From Spirochaetota bacterium (lineage in GTDB: Bacteria > Spirochaetota > B62-G9), in contig JALXDB010000099.1 in NCBI GenBank assembly GCA_026990615.1, positions 1 to 7,880 on the forward strand: 7,880 nucleotides of DNA, read 5' to 3'. Positions 1-7,330 of this stretch are shown piece by piece. A model generated the notes under the pieces. That model worked only from the letters and a program-made list of their open reading frames with translations. It did not search any database and was not told the DNA's origin. The position numbers and the translations under genes are program-made. Numbering within the stretch: the stretch's first letter is position 1; the number at the start of each line of letters is the position of its first letter.

Positions 1-805
1 ATCCTATTATTACAACCCTTGTTTTACCTTTGAGATATTTCTTGATGGATTTTGCATCGAATAAATTCCTCAGGAGAAAGAATCCATCTTTGTCTACACC
101 CGGTACCAGAGGAGTCTTCGGAATTCCCCCAGTCGATATCAACAGTTTATCATAGCTCACCTGCGCCCCGTGAGCAGTTATAAGTACCTTCTTATCAAAA
201 TCTATATCGGTTACCTTATAGTTAAATAAAAAGTCTATCTTCAGCTTTTTGTAATAACTCTCTTGTTTCAGAAATATATCTTTCTCCTCAAACTCACCGG
301 AAATAAACTCTTTCGAGAGAGCCGTTCGATCATAGGGATACACATCTTCATCCGTAACAATCACTATCCTTCCTCCAAATCCCTCTTTTCTGAGTGCAAC
401 AGCACATGTGTATCCAGCAGCTCCCGAACCAATAATGACAAACGTCTCATTCGATAAAGTATGAGGAACCTCTATTTCTTTCCTTTTTGATTTTCTGATA
501 AATAGATCTCCATTTTCAGCTTTGACCTCATACTTTATAAGGTTATCAAGTGCTGGCGGCAGTATTACACTGCCGTCAAGAATGTTGAACTGTGCATTAT
601 GGCACGGACAGTTTATAATGTTCTCTAAAACTATACCGTTTTCCAGAGGTTCACCATAATGCGTGCACCTGCCCGAGTATGCGTATATTTTATTCTCAAA
701 CTTTACGACAATAACCTTTCTTCTGCCGTATGATACAGGGACAATTTCTCCTTCCTTAAAATCATCTTCCCTACCGATTTTAACCCATTCATCTTCTTTA
801 GACAT
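1..805 (-). CDS. Rieske [2Fe-2S]-FAD-dependent pyridine nucleotide oxidoreductase, AIF-like (partial, C-terminus beyond left edge)
   Basis: Translating the minus strand from the ATG at 805-803 gives 268 residues that stay open to the edge. A well-placed GAGGAG (817-812) precedes the start by six bases. Residues 1-105 are a Rieske domain with cluster ligands C47-x-H49 and C66-x2-H69, followed by a typical 'PAL' turn. An FAD-binding Rossmann fold starts around 121 with GSGAAG at 126-131. The segment PYDRTALSK (157-165) is the FAD-domain signature seen in AIF and ferredoxin-reductase-like enzymes, and STGGIP (224-229) is the second FAD-contact motif. The last residues, VVIIG, are the first strand of the NAD(P)H-binding Rossmann fold, so that domain's glycine motif and the C-terminal domain lie outside. 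By family it should pass electrons between NAD(P)H, FAD and the Rieske cluster in the cytoplasm; no signal peptide is seen. Its true partner is unknown. Domain assignment is firm; physiological role is not. Confidence 0.93.
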   Translation of the reverse strand, partial: MSKEDEWVKIGREDDFKEGEIVPVSYGRRKVIVVKFENKIYAYSGRCTHYGEPLENGIVLENIINCPCHNAQFNILDGSVILPPALDNLIKYEVKAENGDLFIRKSKRKEIEVPHTLSNETFVIIGSGAAGYTCAVALRKEGFGGRIVIVTDEDVYPYDRTALSKEFISGEFEEKDIFLKQESYYKKLKIDFLFNYKVTDIDFDKKVLITAHGAQVSYDKLLISTGGIPKTPLVPGVDKDGFFLLRNLFDAKSIKKYLKGKTRVVIIG

Positions 806-866
806 AACCAGCTCCTCAAAACATCCAGAAATTTAGCCGGGTGAGCAACAAAATTTTACAATTACC

Positions 867-884
867 ACATTATTATATTAATGT
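867..884 (-). promoter_or_regulatory. Candidate promoter -10 box within an 18-bp palindrome upstream of the Rieske-FAD oxidoreductase gene
   Basis: On the minus strand a perfect TATAAT lies at 877-872, about 70 bases before the oxidoreductase start. It sits inside an inverted repeat, ACATTA (867-872), six-base spacer, TAATGT (879-884). The region where a -35 box would be expected (900-895, AGAAGT) matches the consensus poorly, so any sigma-70-type promoter here would be weak or activator-dependent. A palindrome over a -10 element is a common repressor arrangement, but in such AT-rich DNA both features could be chance. No clear hairpin terminator for rnj is visible between 965 and 884. Confidence 0.35.
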
Positions 885-965
885 ACTTTTTTCAACTTCT
901 AAAAGTGTAAATTGATAAAAAATTCACCTGCAGGATAATCTATAGTTTAATTTTATTCTGAATGA

Positions 966-2639
966 TTAAACTTCAATTATAACCGGAACAATAAGCGGAT
1001 ACTGGCCAAGCTCTTTTTTAAAATATTTCTTTAGCTCCTTTACAACACGCTTCTTTATCCCTTCCCAATTGAGATCGGTGTACCCCTTCTCGTTTATATA
1101 TCCCCTTACCTCTTCAAAAGCTATCGATTTTGCCCGTTCCAGAATATCAGAATTTGCAAGATTTATAAACCCTCTTGATATCATTTCGGGCTGATAGAGA
1201 GATTTTTCCTCAACCGATATGGGTATTATCACCGTAATAATACCATCCTGAGCGAGTTTGTATCTTGTTGCCAGTATATTTTCCTCTACACCGCCAATGT
1301 TCTTACCATCTATATATACATTGTCAACATCCACTCTGCCGTCAACAGTAATACCGCTTTTTTTGATCTTAACTATGTCTCCATCCTCTGCAAGAATAAT
1401 GTGATCTTTCATTATTCCCATAGATTGAGCAAGGGTAGAATGATGGACAAGATGCCTGTACTCGCCATGAATGGGCATAAAATATGAAGGACGTGTAAGG
1501 GCAAACACCAGCTTTAGCTCTTCCTGAGAGGCATGGCCGGAAACATGAATATCTTCGTACCCTTCGTAGTATACGTAAGCACCTTTTCTGTAGATTTTAT
1601 TTATTATTCTCGTAACCGTTTTCTCGTTACCCGGTATTATAGAAGCAGATAGAATTACAGTATCCCCATTTTCAATGGTAATATGAGGATACGAATCGTT
1701 GGCGATTCTTGTAAGCATGGACATGGGTTCGCCCTGTGTGCCTGTTGTAAGAACCACCACATTCTTCCTTTTATTGCCCTTTACAGTTTTAGGAGAAACT
1801 ATCATCGATTGGGGGTAATTAAGGTATCCCAGCTTCTTTGCCATTGATATATTTTCTTCCATACTTTTTCCAAGAATAGCAACCTTTTTACCAATTTTCC
1901 TGCAGATATCAAATATCTGCTGAATACGGTAGATATTGGAGGCAAAGGTTGCAACAAGCACTATTCCCGTTGCATTGGTAATAGCCTTCAGCATAGATTC
2001 TTTTAAATCCGACTCGGAAAGGGTACATCCCTTTGTTTCCACATTGGTCGAATCGGACATAAGCAGGAGGACTCCATCCTCTCCATACTTGGCGAGTTTG
2101 TAAAAATCCATATACTCATTGTTTACAGGAGTATAATCGACCTTAAAATCGCCGGTATGAACAATTATTCCATAGTCTGTTTTTATGGCTATTCCTATAC
2201 AGTCCGCTATACTGTGACTAACCTGAAAAAACTCCATTTTGAAATCTTTAAATTCCAGCGATTCCCTCGGTTTAACTTCGTTAAGCCTTGCCATTCGATC
2301 GAGCGAATGCTCCTTAAGCCTGTTCTGGGCGAATCCAAGAGTTAACTTTGTTCCGTAAACAGGAACATTTATCTCCCTTAAAAGGTAAGGCAAAGCACCA
2401 ATATGATCTTCGTGTCCGTGGGTTAAGACCACTGCTTTTACCCTGTCCCTATTCTCAATAAGGTAGCTAAAATCAGGGATTACATAATCAATTCCTGCCA
2501 TATAATCTTCAGGAAACATCATCCCCGAATCTATCACTACAATTTCTTCACGGCTTTCAAAGAGCATCATGTTTTTGCCAATTTCTCCGAGGCCGCCCAG
2601 CGGAATTATTCTGTATTCAGGTTCATTTTTCATTTTCAT
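966..2639 (-). CDS. rnj: Ribonuclease J (metallo-beta-lactamase / beta-CASP family)
   Basis: This 557-residue protein has the usual RNase J length and layout. The metallo-beta-lactamase core carries HGHEDH (74-79), H142 in SHSIAD and D164 in HTGDF, the expected two-zinc ligand set. The beta-CASP insertion includes SDSTN (195-199), [10 protein letters not shown] (232-241) and TGTQGEP (299-305). Further on come H365, H369 in SGHAS and H391 in PIHGEY, followed by a C-terminal domain from about 450. The family provides 5'-3' exonuclease and endonuclease activity on RNA in mRNA decay and rRNA maturation in the cytoplasm. The ATG at 2639 overlaps the dut stop as ATGA, suggesting translational coupling. 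A GGGGA at 2645-2641 is only about two bases from that ATG but eight from the second ATG (2633-2631, residue 3), so the real start may be residue 3. It is the last gene of the M16-dut-rnj operon. Confidence 0.96.
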   Translation of the reverse strand: MKMKNEPEYRIIPLGGLGEIGKNMMLFESREEIVVIDSGMMFPEDYMAGIDYVIPDFSYLIENRDRVKAVVLTHGHEDHIGALPYLLREINVPVYGTKLTLGFAQNRLKEHSLDRMARLNEVKPRESLEFKDFKMEFFQVSHSIADCIGIAIKTDYGIIVHTGDFKVDYTPVNNEYMDFYKLAKYGEDGVLLLMSDSTNVETKGCTLSESDLKESMLKAITNATGIVLVATFASNIYRIQQIFDICRKIGKKVAILGKSMEENISMAKKLGYLNYPQSMIVSPKTVKGNKRKNVVVLTTGTQGEPMSMLTRIANDSYPHITIENGDTVILSASIIPGNEKTVTRIINKIYRKGAYVYYEGYEDIHVSGHASQEELKLVFALTRPSYFMPIHGEYRHLVHHSTLAQSMGIMKDHIILAEDGDIVKIKKSGITVDGRVDVDNVYIDGKNIGGVEENILATRYKLAQDGIITVIIPISVEEKSLYQPEMISRGFINLANSDILERAKSIAFEEVRGYINEKGYTDLNWEGIKKRVVKELKKYFKKELGQYPLIVPVIIEV

Positions 2640-3079
2640 ATCCCCGTGTGTCCAAATCCACCAGCTCCCCTCCGGGTTTTTTCAAGATCCAGTTCAGAAT
2701 TAACCTCCTGAAAATCCACTCTTTCAACTCTGTTGAACACCATCTGTGCTATTCTCATGCCGTTTTTAACAGTAAATGGTTCTTTACCCATATTCACAAG
2801 TATAACTCCAACCTCGCCCCTGTAGTCAGAATCAATGGTCCCCGGCGTATTTAATACAGTTACACCGAATTTTAATGCTAGTCCGCTTCTGGGTCTAACC
2901 TGTGCCTCATAGCCATCAGGAATTGAAAGTTTTAACCCCGTTGGAATTATTCTATACTCACCGGGCTCAAGAGTTATCGGGTCTTTTAACCATGCATGAA
3001 GGTCAACCCCACTTGCTCCTGGAGACATATACGCAGGTGTTGGCACATCGCTATGAAGTTTATATATCTTTACTTTCAC
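2636..3079 (-). CDS. dut: Deoxyuridine 5'-triphosphate nucleotidohydrolase (dUTPase, trimeric type)
   Basis: The 147-residue product matches the usual size of trimeric dUTPases and shows all five family motifs. These are motif 1 ASGVDLHA (22-29), motif 2 PRSGLALK (63-70), motif 3 [13 protein letters not shown] (80-92), motif 4 [10 protein letters not shown] (106-115) and motif 5 [10 protein letters not shown] (137-146). D83 is the expected catalytic aspartate and Y86 the tyrosine at the uracil pocket. The enzyme hydrolyses dUTP to dUMP and pyrophosphate in the cytoplasm, keeping uracil out of DNA and feeding thymidylate synthesis. The start is GTG at 3079-3077. An in-frame TGA lies shortly upstream with no other start in between, and a run of six G (3090-3085) serves as ribosome-binding site five bases away. 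It begins 29 bases after the M16 peptidase stop and overlaps rnj by four bases if rnj starts at its first ATG. Confidence 0.96.
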   Translation of the reverse strand: MKVKIYKLHSDVPTPAYMSPGASGVDLHAWLKDPITLEPGEYRIIPTGLKLSIPDGYEAQVRPRSGLALKFGVTVLNTPGTIDSDYRGEVGVILVNMGKEPFTVKNGMRIAQMVFNRVERVDFQEVNSELDLEKTRRGAGGFGHTGI

Positions 3080-3108
3080 CTCAACCCCCCTGGATCAGCT
3101 TTGCTCCT

Positions 3109-4374
3109 CTAAAACTCCAAACTGAAGTCTTTAAGTTTTGAAATTACTTTCACAGGACCTATAGAAGACATACTGAAGAAACCGCTGTCAAGCGTATCTT
3201 CGGCAACTCGGTATATATCATCCATTACAACATCTGTTACTCTTCTCTTTACCTCCTCTATAGGTACAATCCTCCCGTACATTATCTCATTAACCGCCAT
3301 TCTTGACATTATCCACTCATTACTCTCCATGGCAAGCATCATGTTTCCATAGAAACGTTTCTTTGCTCTTTCAAGATCAGATAATCCAATACCGCCCAGC
3401 TTTATTTTTTTTAATACATTATTAAGTACATCCAGAACCTTCGGGGCATTTTTAGGAGAAGCTGAAAACCCCACCGTAAATTCTCCAACATCAGAATATA
3501 TTAGATAAGTAGAAGATATTGAATAGCACAAACCAAGTTTTTCCCTTATCTCCTGAAACAGTACAGAACTAAAACTGCCCCCGAGAATTGAATTAAAGAG
3601 AATCATAGGAAATCTATCCCTATCCCCGTAGGAGTAAGACTCCCTTCCCATAATAAAGTAAAACTGTTCTATATTTCTCTCTTCAAAATTTCTCTTTATC
3701 CGCGCGTTCGGCTTATTTCTCTTTGCTGTTGTACAATCCTTCTCTTTACAATATTCATCTATATATTTTACGACAGTTTTGTAGACTGTGTCGGGATCAA
3801 CACCTCCAGAAACTGATACCACAAGATTTGCAGGACAGTAGTATCTCCTATAAAAATTACGAAGGTGTTTTACCTCAGAGTTCTCTATTACCTCCCTGCT
3901 TCCAATAACAGGCATACCGAAAGAGCTTTCACCCCACAGTGTTATACTGAAAAGATCGTTGATATACTCTTCAGGATCGTCTTTGGAACCCTCAAGTTCA
4001 TCAATAACAACATTTTTCTCCTTTATAAAATCAGCATCATCGAAAAGCGCGTTAAAAAAGATATCACTCAGTATATCTATGCCCTTCTCAAAATAATCTC
4101 TGGCAACATTTATGTAGTAGTAAGTAAATTCCTTCGAAGTTGCACCGTTTATCTCCCCGCCCATACCGTCAACTTCAAAAGCGATTCCGCTTCCAGATCT
4201 TTTTCTGGTTCCTTTGAAAAGCATATGTTCGATAAAGTGAGAAAATCCAAACTCATTATTCAATTCGTCTCTTGAACCGATCTTAACCCAGAAACCTATG
4301 GATACTGTTTCAGAATATTTTGCATAATTAAGAACCAGTGTTGAACCGCCCGGAAGCTCATACCTCTTCTGCAT
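3109..4374 (-). CDS. M16 family zinc metallopeptidase (pitrilysin / mitochondrial processing peptidase-like)
   Basis: Read from the ATG at 4374, this is a 421-residue protein, the normal size of single-unit bacterial M16B peptidases. The inverted zinc motif HFIEH is at residues 46-50, with E126 in the segment VVIDELE as the likely third ligand about 75 residues on. GGEINGATSKEFTYYY (near 72-87) is the conserved strand after it. The C-terminal half has LGGSFSSVLFQEIREK followed by GLCYS (about 260-285), which holds the Arg and Tyr that contact substrate in the family. It is predicted to be a cytoplasmic, zinc-dependent oligopeptidase with both halves in one chain; substrates are unknown. This start gives an N-terminus (MQKRYELPGG) that lines up with the family, with GGAG 11 bases upstream. 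The frame extends to a TTG at 4425 with an AAAGG before it, adding 17 mainly hydrophobic residues, and to an ATG at 4395. First gene of the operon with dut and rnj. Confidence 0.92.
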   Translation of the reverse strand: MQKRYELPGGSTLVLNYAKYSETVSIGFWVKIGSRDELNNEFGFSHFIEHMLFKGTRKRSGSGIAFEVDGMGGEINGATSKEFTYYYINVARDYFEKGIDILSDIFFNALFDDADFIKEKNVVIDELEGSKDDPEEYINDLFSITLWGESSFGMPVIGSREVIENSEVKHLRNFYRRYYCPANLVVSVSGGVDPDTVYKTVVKYIDEYCKEKDCTTAKRNKPNARIKRNFEERNIEQFYFIMGRESYSYGDRDRFPMILFNSILGGSFSSVLFQEIREKLGLCYSISSTYLIYSDVGEFTVGFSASPKNAPKVLDVLNNVLKKIKLGGIGLSDLERAKKRFYGNMMLAMESNEWIMSRMAVNEIMYGRIVPIEEVKRRVTDVVMDDIYRVAEDTLDSGFFSMSSIGPVKVISKLKDFSLEF

Positions 4375-4566
4375 GGAAATAACAACTCCGTTCATCAAAA
4401 TAAAGCTGTTAATAAAGATTACCAATAAACCTTTTATTTTTCAATTTCAATCGGCAAACAGGTATTATTTTTATGGATTTTTACTATCTAAATTAATAAT
4501 ATTAATTCCAGCTTTTTAATACACTATCCGATAGAAAAAAAGCAATTTTACAGGAGCTTCAGGAAA
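4375..4566. promoter_or_regulatory. Divergent intergenic region between the M16-dut-rnj operon and aconitase
   Basis: This 192-base AT-rich stretch must hold the promoters of both divergent transcription units, since no other upstream space exists for aconitase and the M16 gene leads its operon. I see no pair of strong -35/-10 boxes on either strand. For aconitase, TACACT at 4520-4525 is a possible -10 without a good -35. For the operon, two TTGAAA-like boxes on the minus strand (within 4442-4455) have only poor -10 partners. A 17-bp perfect palindrome sits near the middle, and a short CTATC-C-GATAG inverted repeat lies at 4524-4534. AGGAG at 4552-4556 is the aconitase ribosome-binding site. 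Confidence 0.5.
4491..4507. promoter_or_regulatory. 17-bp perfect AT-only inverted repeat, possible operator
   Basis: AATTAATA (4491-4498), a single central A (4499), then TATTAATT (4500-4507) form a perfect 8-1-8 inverted repeat. It lies 60 bases before the aconitase start and upstream of the M16 operon. The odd-centred geometry resembles Fur/PerR-type boxes (7-1-7 repeats), and aconitase is an iron enzyme, but the sequence is not a clear match to either consensus. In a stretch built almost only of A and T, a palindrome of this length is not very improbable, so the call is tentative. Confidence 0.3.
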
Positions 4567-7302
4567 ATGCATAAAAACGGTCAAAATTACAGGATACCGG
4601 ATCTTTCAGATCTAATCGAGGAAATTAAAATAAACGGTGGAAAGTATCATTTTTTCAGCTTAAAAAAATTAGAATCCAGAATTGGTTTTAATATTTCATC
4701 TTTACCCTATTCAATAAGGATACTGATCCTGAATATCCTTTCCAATTTTTATAAAATCGACGAAGACCCGTTAATATACATTAGTAGACTGTTAAAATAC
4801 AGGGAAAATAAAGGAGAAGAGATACCCTTCTTCCCCCTGAGAGTTATAATGCAGGATTTTACAGGAGTGCCGGCCATTGTTGACCTTGCAGCAATGAGAG
4901 ATGGAATGGTCGAAATGGGGGGAAAAGGTGAGATGGTGAATCCGTTGATTAAATGTGATCTGATAATCGACCATTCCGTGCAGATCGACGAGTTTGGTTC
5001 AATCAGGGCCCTGGAAACCAATATCGAAAAAGAGTTTAAAAGAAACAGGGAGAGATACGAATTTCTGAAATGGGGTTCAAGAGCCTTTAAAAATTTGAAT
5101 ATAATACCTCCATCAAGCGGAATTATTCATCAGATAAATCTTGAATACCTGGCCAGAATTGCATGTATTGAAAATCCTCCTGTTATGTTTTCTGAAATGG
5201 ACAAAATGCTATACTACGACACACTCGTTGGAACCGACTCTCATACAACGATGATAGGCGGGCTTGGCGTACTTGGATGGGGGGTTGGTGGAATTGAGGC
5301 GGAAGCTGGGCTTTTAAACTTTCCAATCAGCACAACAATCCCTGAAGTTGTGGGATTTAAACTGAAGGGAAAATTAACCAACGGAGCCAACGCTACGGAC
5401 CTTGCCCTAACAATTACAAAAATTCTGCGGGATATAGGAGTAGTGGGTAAATTTGTGGAGTTTTTCGGCGATGGGGTTAAAAGCTTAAGTCTACCGGACA
5501 GAGCAACGATTTCCAATATGTCACCGGAATACGGCGCAACTATATCCTTTTTTCCTGTTGACCAGAATACAATTAATTACCTCGAGATTACAGGTAGAAA
5601 TCGGGAGATTATTGATACTGCTACAGCATTTACAAAAGCACAGGGATTATTCAGAACAGACTACTCTGAAGATATAGAGTACTCCGAGGTTGTCGAACTC
5701 GACCTTGAAAGTGTGGAGCCTTCTATTGCCGGCCCCAAAAAACCCCACGAGTATATAGCTTTAAAGAACATAAAACAAGAATTTTCAAAGAACCTCTCCA
5801 GCTATACAGGTTTATCCGGCAACAATAACCCGGAAAAATTAGATAAAAAGGTCGAAATAGAAATAGAAAAACAAAAGGTCATTCTGGAACATGGCTCAAT
5901 AGTTATTGCAGCCATTACCAGCTGTACAAATACATCGAATCCGTATGTTCTTATTGCGGCAGGACTGCTGGCCAAGAAGGCTGTAGAATTGGGATTAAAA
6001 AGACATCCGTTAACTAAAACAAGCTTTACTCCCGGTTCAAAGGCTGTAAAGGAGTATCTGGAAGATGCTGGCCTTATGCCGTATCTTGAAGCACTGGGCT
6101 TCCATATTGTGGGTTATGGATGCGCAACCTGCATTGGAAACAGCGGTCCGCTGAATCCTGTCATCTCCAAGGCAATACAGAAAAACGGTATATACGCAGT
6201 TTCGGTGCTTTCCGGAAATAGAAATTTCGAAGGAAGGATCCACCCCGATGTAAGGGGAAATTACCTTGTATCTCCTCCCATGGTTGTTGCTTACTCGATT
6301 GCGGGAAATATTGGAATCAACATAATGGAAGAACCTCTCGGCTACGATCCAAACGGCAAACCTGTCTATTTAAAGGAAATAATTCCAGAAAGAGAAGAAG
6401 TGCTTGAGCTTATCAATAGGTCCGTTGACAAAAAGTACTTCCAAAAAGTTTATGGAGATATACTGAAAGGCAGCAGTGAATGGGAATCCATCCCTGTCAA
6501 TTCTGAAAGCCTGTTCAACTGGAAGGAGGAATCCACTTACATAAGAAAACCTCCGTTCTTTAAATCCATGACTGATGAATCAAAAGAAGATGAAATAAAA
6601 AATGCCAGAGTTCTAGCTTTGCTTGGAGACACGGTTACCACAGACCATATCTCCCCTGCCGGAACAATTCCTGTGGATTCACCGGCAGGAAAATGGCTGC
6701 TTGAACACGGTGTTAAACCCGAAGACTTTAACACCTACGGATCAAGACGCGGAAACCATGAAGTAATGATTAGAGGCACCTTTGCAAATATAAGGTTAAG
6801 AAACCTGCTCGTTCCGGATAAAGAGGGAGGATACACCGTCTATTTCCCATCGAATAAGATCATGACGATATTCGAAGCTGCACAAAAGTACGCAGAGGAT
6901 AATACACCTCTTATTTTACTTGCAGGAAAAGAGTACGGGACCGGAAGTTCAAGGGACTGGGCGGCAAAAGGCACAATGCTGCTCGGAGTTAAAGCCGTTA
7001 TAGCAAAGAGCTTTGAGAGAATTCACAGAAGCAATCTCGTTGGTATGGGAGTTCTGCCTCTTCAGTTCAAAGACGGGGAGGGAGTCAAAGAACTTGGTAT
7101 GGATGGAAGCGAGACATTTGAAATCGGCAGGGTAACTAAACCAGGGCAAACTATAAGAATTGTTGCGAAAGACAAAAATAAAACAGTAGAATTCGAGGCG
7201 GTGGTAAGAATAGACAGCGAAAAAGAGCTTGAATACTACAGAAGCGGAGGTATTCTCAATTATGCGTTAAAAAAATTGCTTCTGGATACAGATAACAAAT
7301 AG
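4567..7302 (+). CDS. acnA: Aconitate hydratase A (AcnA/IRP type, [4Fe-4S])
   Basis: This 911-residue protein is the length of AcnA-type aconitases. It interconverts citrate and isocitrate through cis-aconitate in the cytoplasm. All three cluster cysteines are present: C453 in SCTNTSNP, and C519 and C522 in GCATCIGNSG. The N-terminal domains carry MQDFTGVPAIVDLAAMRD (97-114), DHSVQID (135-141) and GTDSHTTMIGGLG (222-234). The swivel domain has GDTVTTDHISPAG (687-699), YGSRRGNHE (724-732) and GKEYGTGSSRDW (787-798), whose SSR triplet (794-796) holds the catalytic serine and substrate-binding arginine, followed by SFERIHRSNL. These signatures point to AcnA rather than AcnB or the AcnD methylaconitate dehydratase. 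Small departures from the common sequence are a Gly where MINGLG is usual and NFPISTTIP in place of GQPVSMLIP. The ATG follows AGGAG (4552-4556) by ten bases. It stands alone: divergent from the M16 operon, and convergent with the next gene 28 bases beyond its stop. RNA binding by the apo-form is possible by family but unseen here. Confidence 0.97.
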   Translation: MHKNGQNYRIPDLSDLIEEIKINGGKYHFFSLKKLESRIGFNISSLPYSIRILILNILSNFYKIDEDPLIYISRLLKYRENKGEEIPFFPLRVIMQDFTGVPAIVDLAAMRDGMVEMGGKGEMVNPLIKCDLIIDHSVQIDEFGSIRALETNIEKEFKRNRERYEFLKWGSRAFKNLNIIPPSSGIIHQINLEYLARIACIENPPVMFSEMDKMLYYDTLVGTDSHTTMIGGLGVLGWGVGGIEAEAGLLNFPISTTIPEVVGFKLKGKLTNGANATDLALTITKILRDIGVVGKFVEFFGDGVKSLSLPDRATISNMSPEYGATISFFPVDQNTINYLEITGRNREIIDTATAFTKAQGLFRTDYSEDIEYSEVVELDLESVEPSIAGPKKPHEYIALKNIKQEFSKNLSSYTGLSGNNNPEKLDKKVEIEIEKQKVILEHGSIVIAAITSCTNTSNPYVLIAAGLLAKKAVELGLKRHPLTKTSFTPGSKAVKEYLEDAGLMPYLEALGFHIVGYGCATCIGNSGPLNPVISKAIQKNGIYAVSVLSGNRNFEGRIHPDVRGNYLVSPPMVVAYSIAGNIGINIMEEPLGYDPNGKPVYLKEIIPEREEVLELINRSVDKKYFQKVYGDILKGSSEWESIPVNSESLFNWKEESTYIRKPPFFKSMTDESKEDEIKNARVLALLGDTVTTDHISPAGTIPVDSPAGKWLLEHGVKPEDFNTYGSRRGNHEVMIRGTFANIRLRNLLVPDKEGGYTVYFPSNKIMTIFEAAQKYAEDNTPLILLAGKEYGTGSSRDWAAKGTMLLGVKAVIAKSFERIHRSNLVGMGVLPLQFKDGEGVKELGMDGSETFEIGRVTKPGQTIRIVAKDKNKTVEFEAVVRIDSEKELEYYRSGGILNYALKKLLLDTDNK

Positions 7303-7330
7303 CAGAAATTAAAATAGATTTTATCGTATA

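Noticed and set aside
263..457. Plus-strand 64-codon open frame opposite the Rieske-FAD oxidoreductase.
   Set aside because: It lies wholly within a clear coding region on the other strand, which has full FAD-domain motifs there, and its own translation shows no recognisable domain.
927..934. CCTGCAGG palindrome after rnj, considered as a terminator stem or protein-binding site.
   Set aside because: The eight-base palindrome cannot form a stable hairpin with a proper loop because the flanking bases do not pair, despite a nearby T-run on the minus strand.
2136..2222. RNase J motif SHSIAD in place of the common HSIPD, considered as a sign of altered activity.
   Set aside because: All metal ligands are intact and this position varies among RNase J proteins as I remember them, so it is weak evidence of anything unusual.
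3865..4275. Plus-strand 136-codon open frame opposite the M16 peptidase.
   Set aside because: It covers the zinc-binding half of a well-conserved peptidase gene in antisense; the translation is low in recognisable structure and no ribosome-binding site stands out.
4567..7302. Possibility that the aconitase-family gene is an AcnD-type 2-methylcitrate enzyme or a 3-isopropylmalate dehydratase.
   Set aside because: The GTDSHTTMIGGLG, SCTNTSNP and swivel-domain signatures with an intact 911-residue single chain match AcnA; no prp or leu genes are adjacent.
7310..7323. TAAAA-TAGA-TTTTA inverted repeat as a bidirectional terminator between convergent genes.
   Set aside because: The stem is only five A-T pairs, too weak for an intrinsic terminator, and such repeats are expected by chance in AT-rich DNA.
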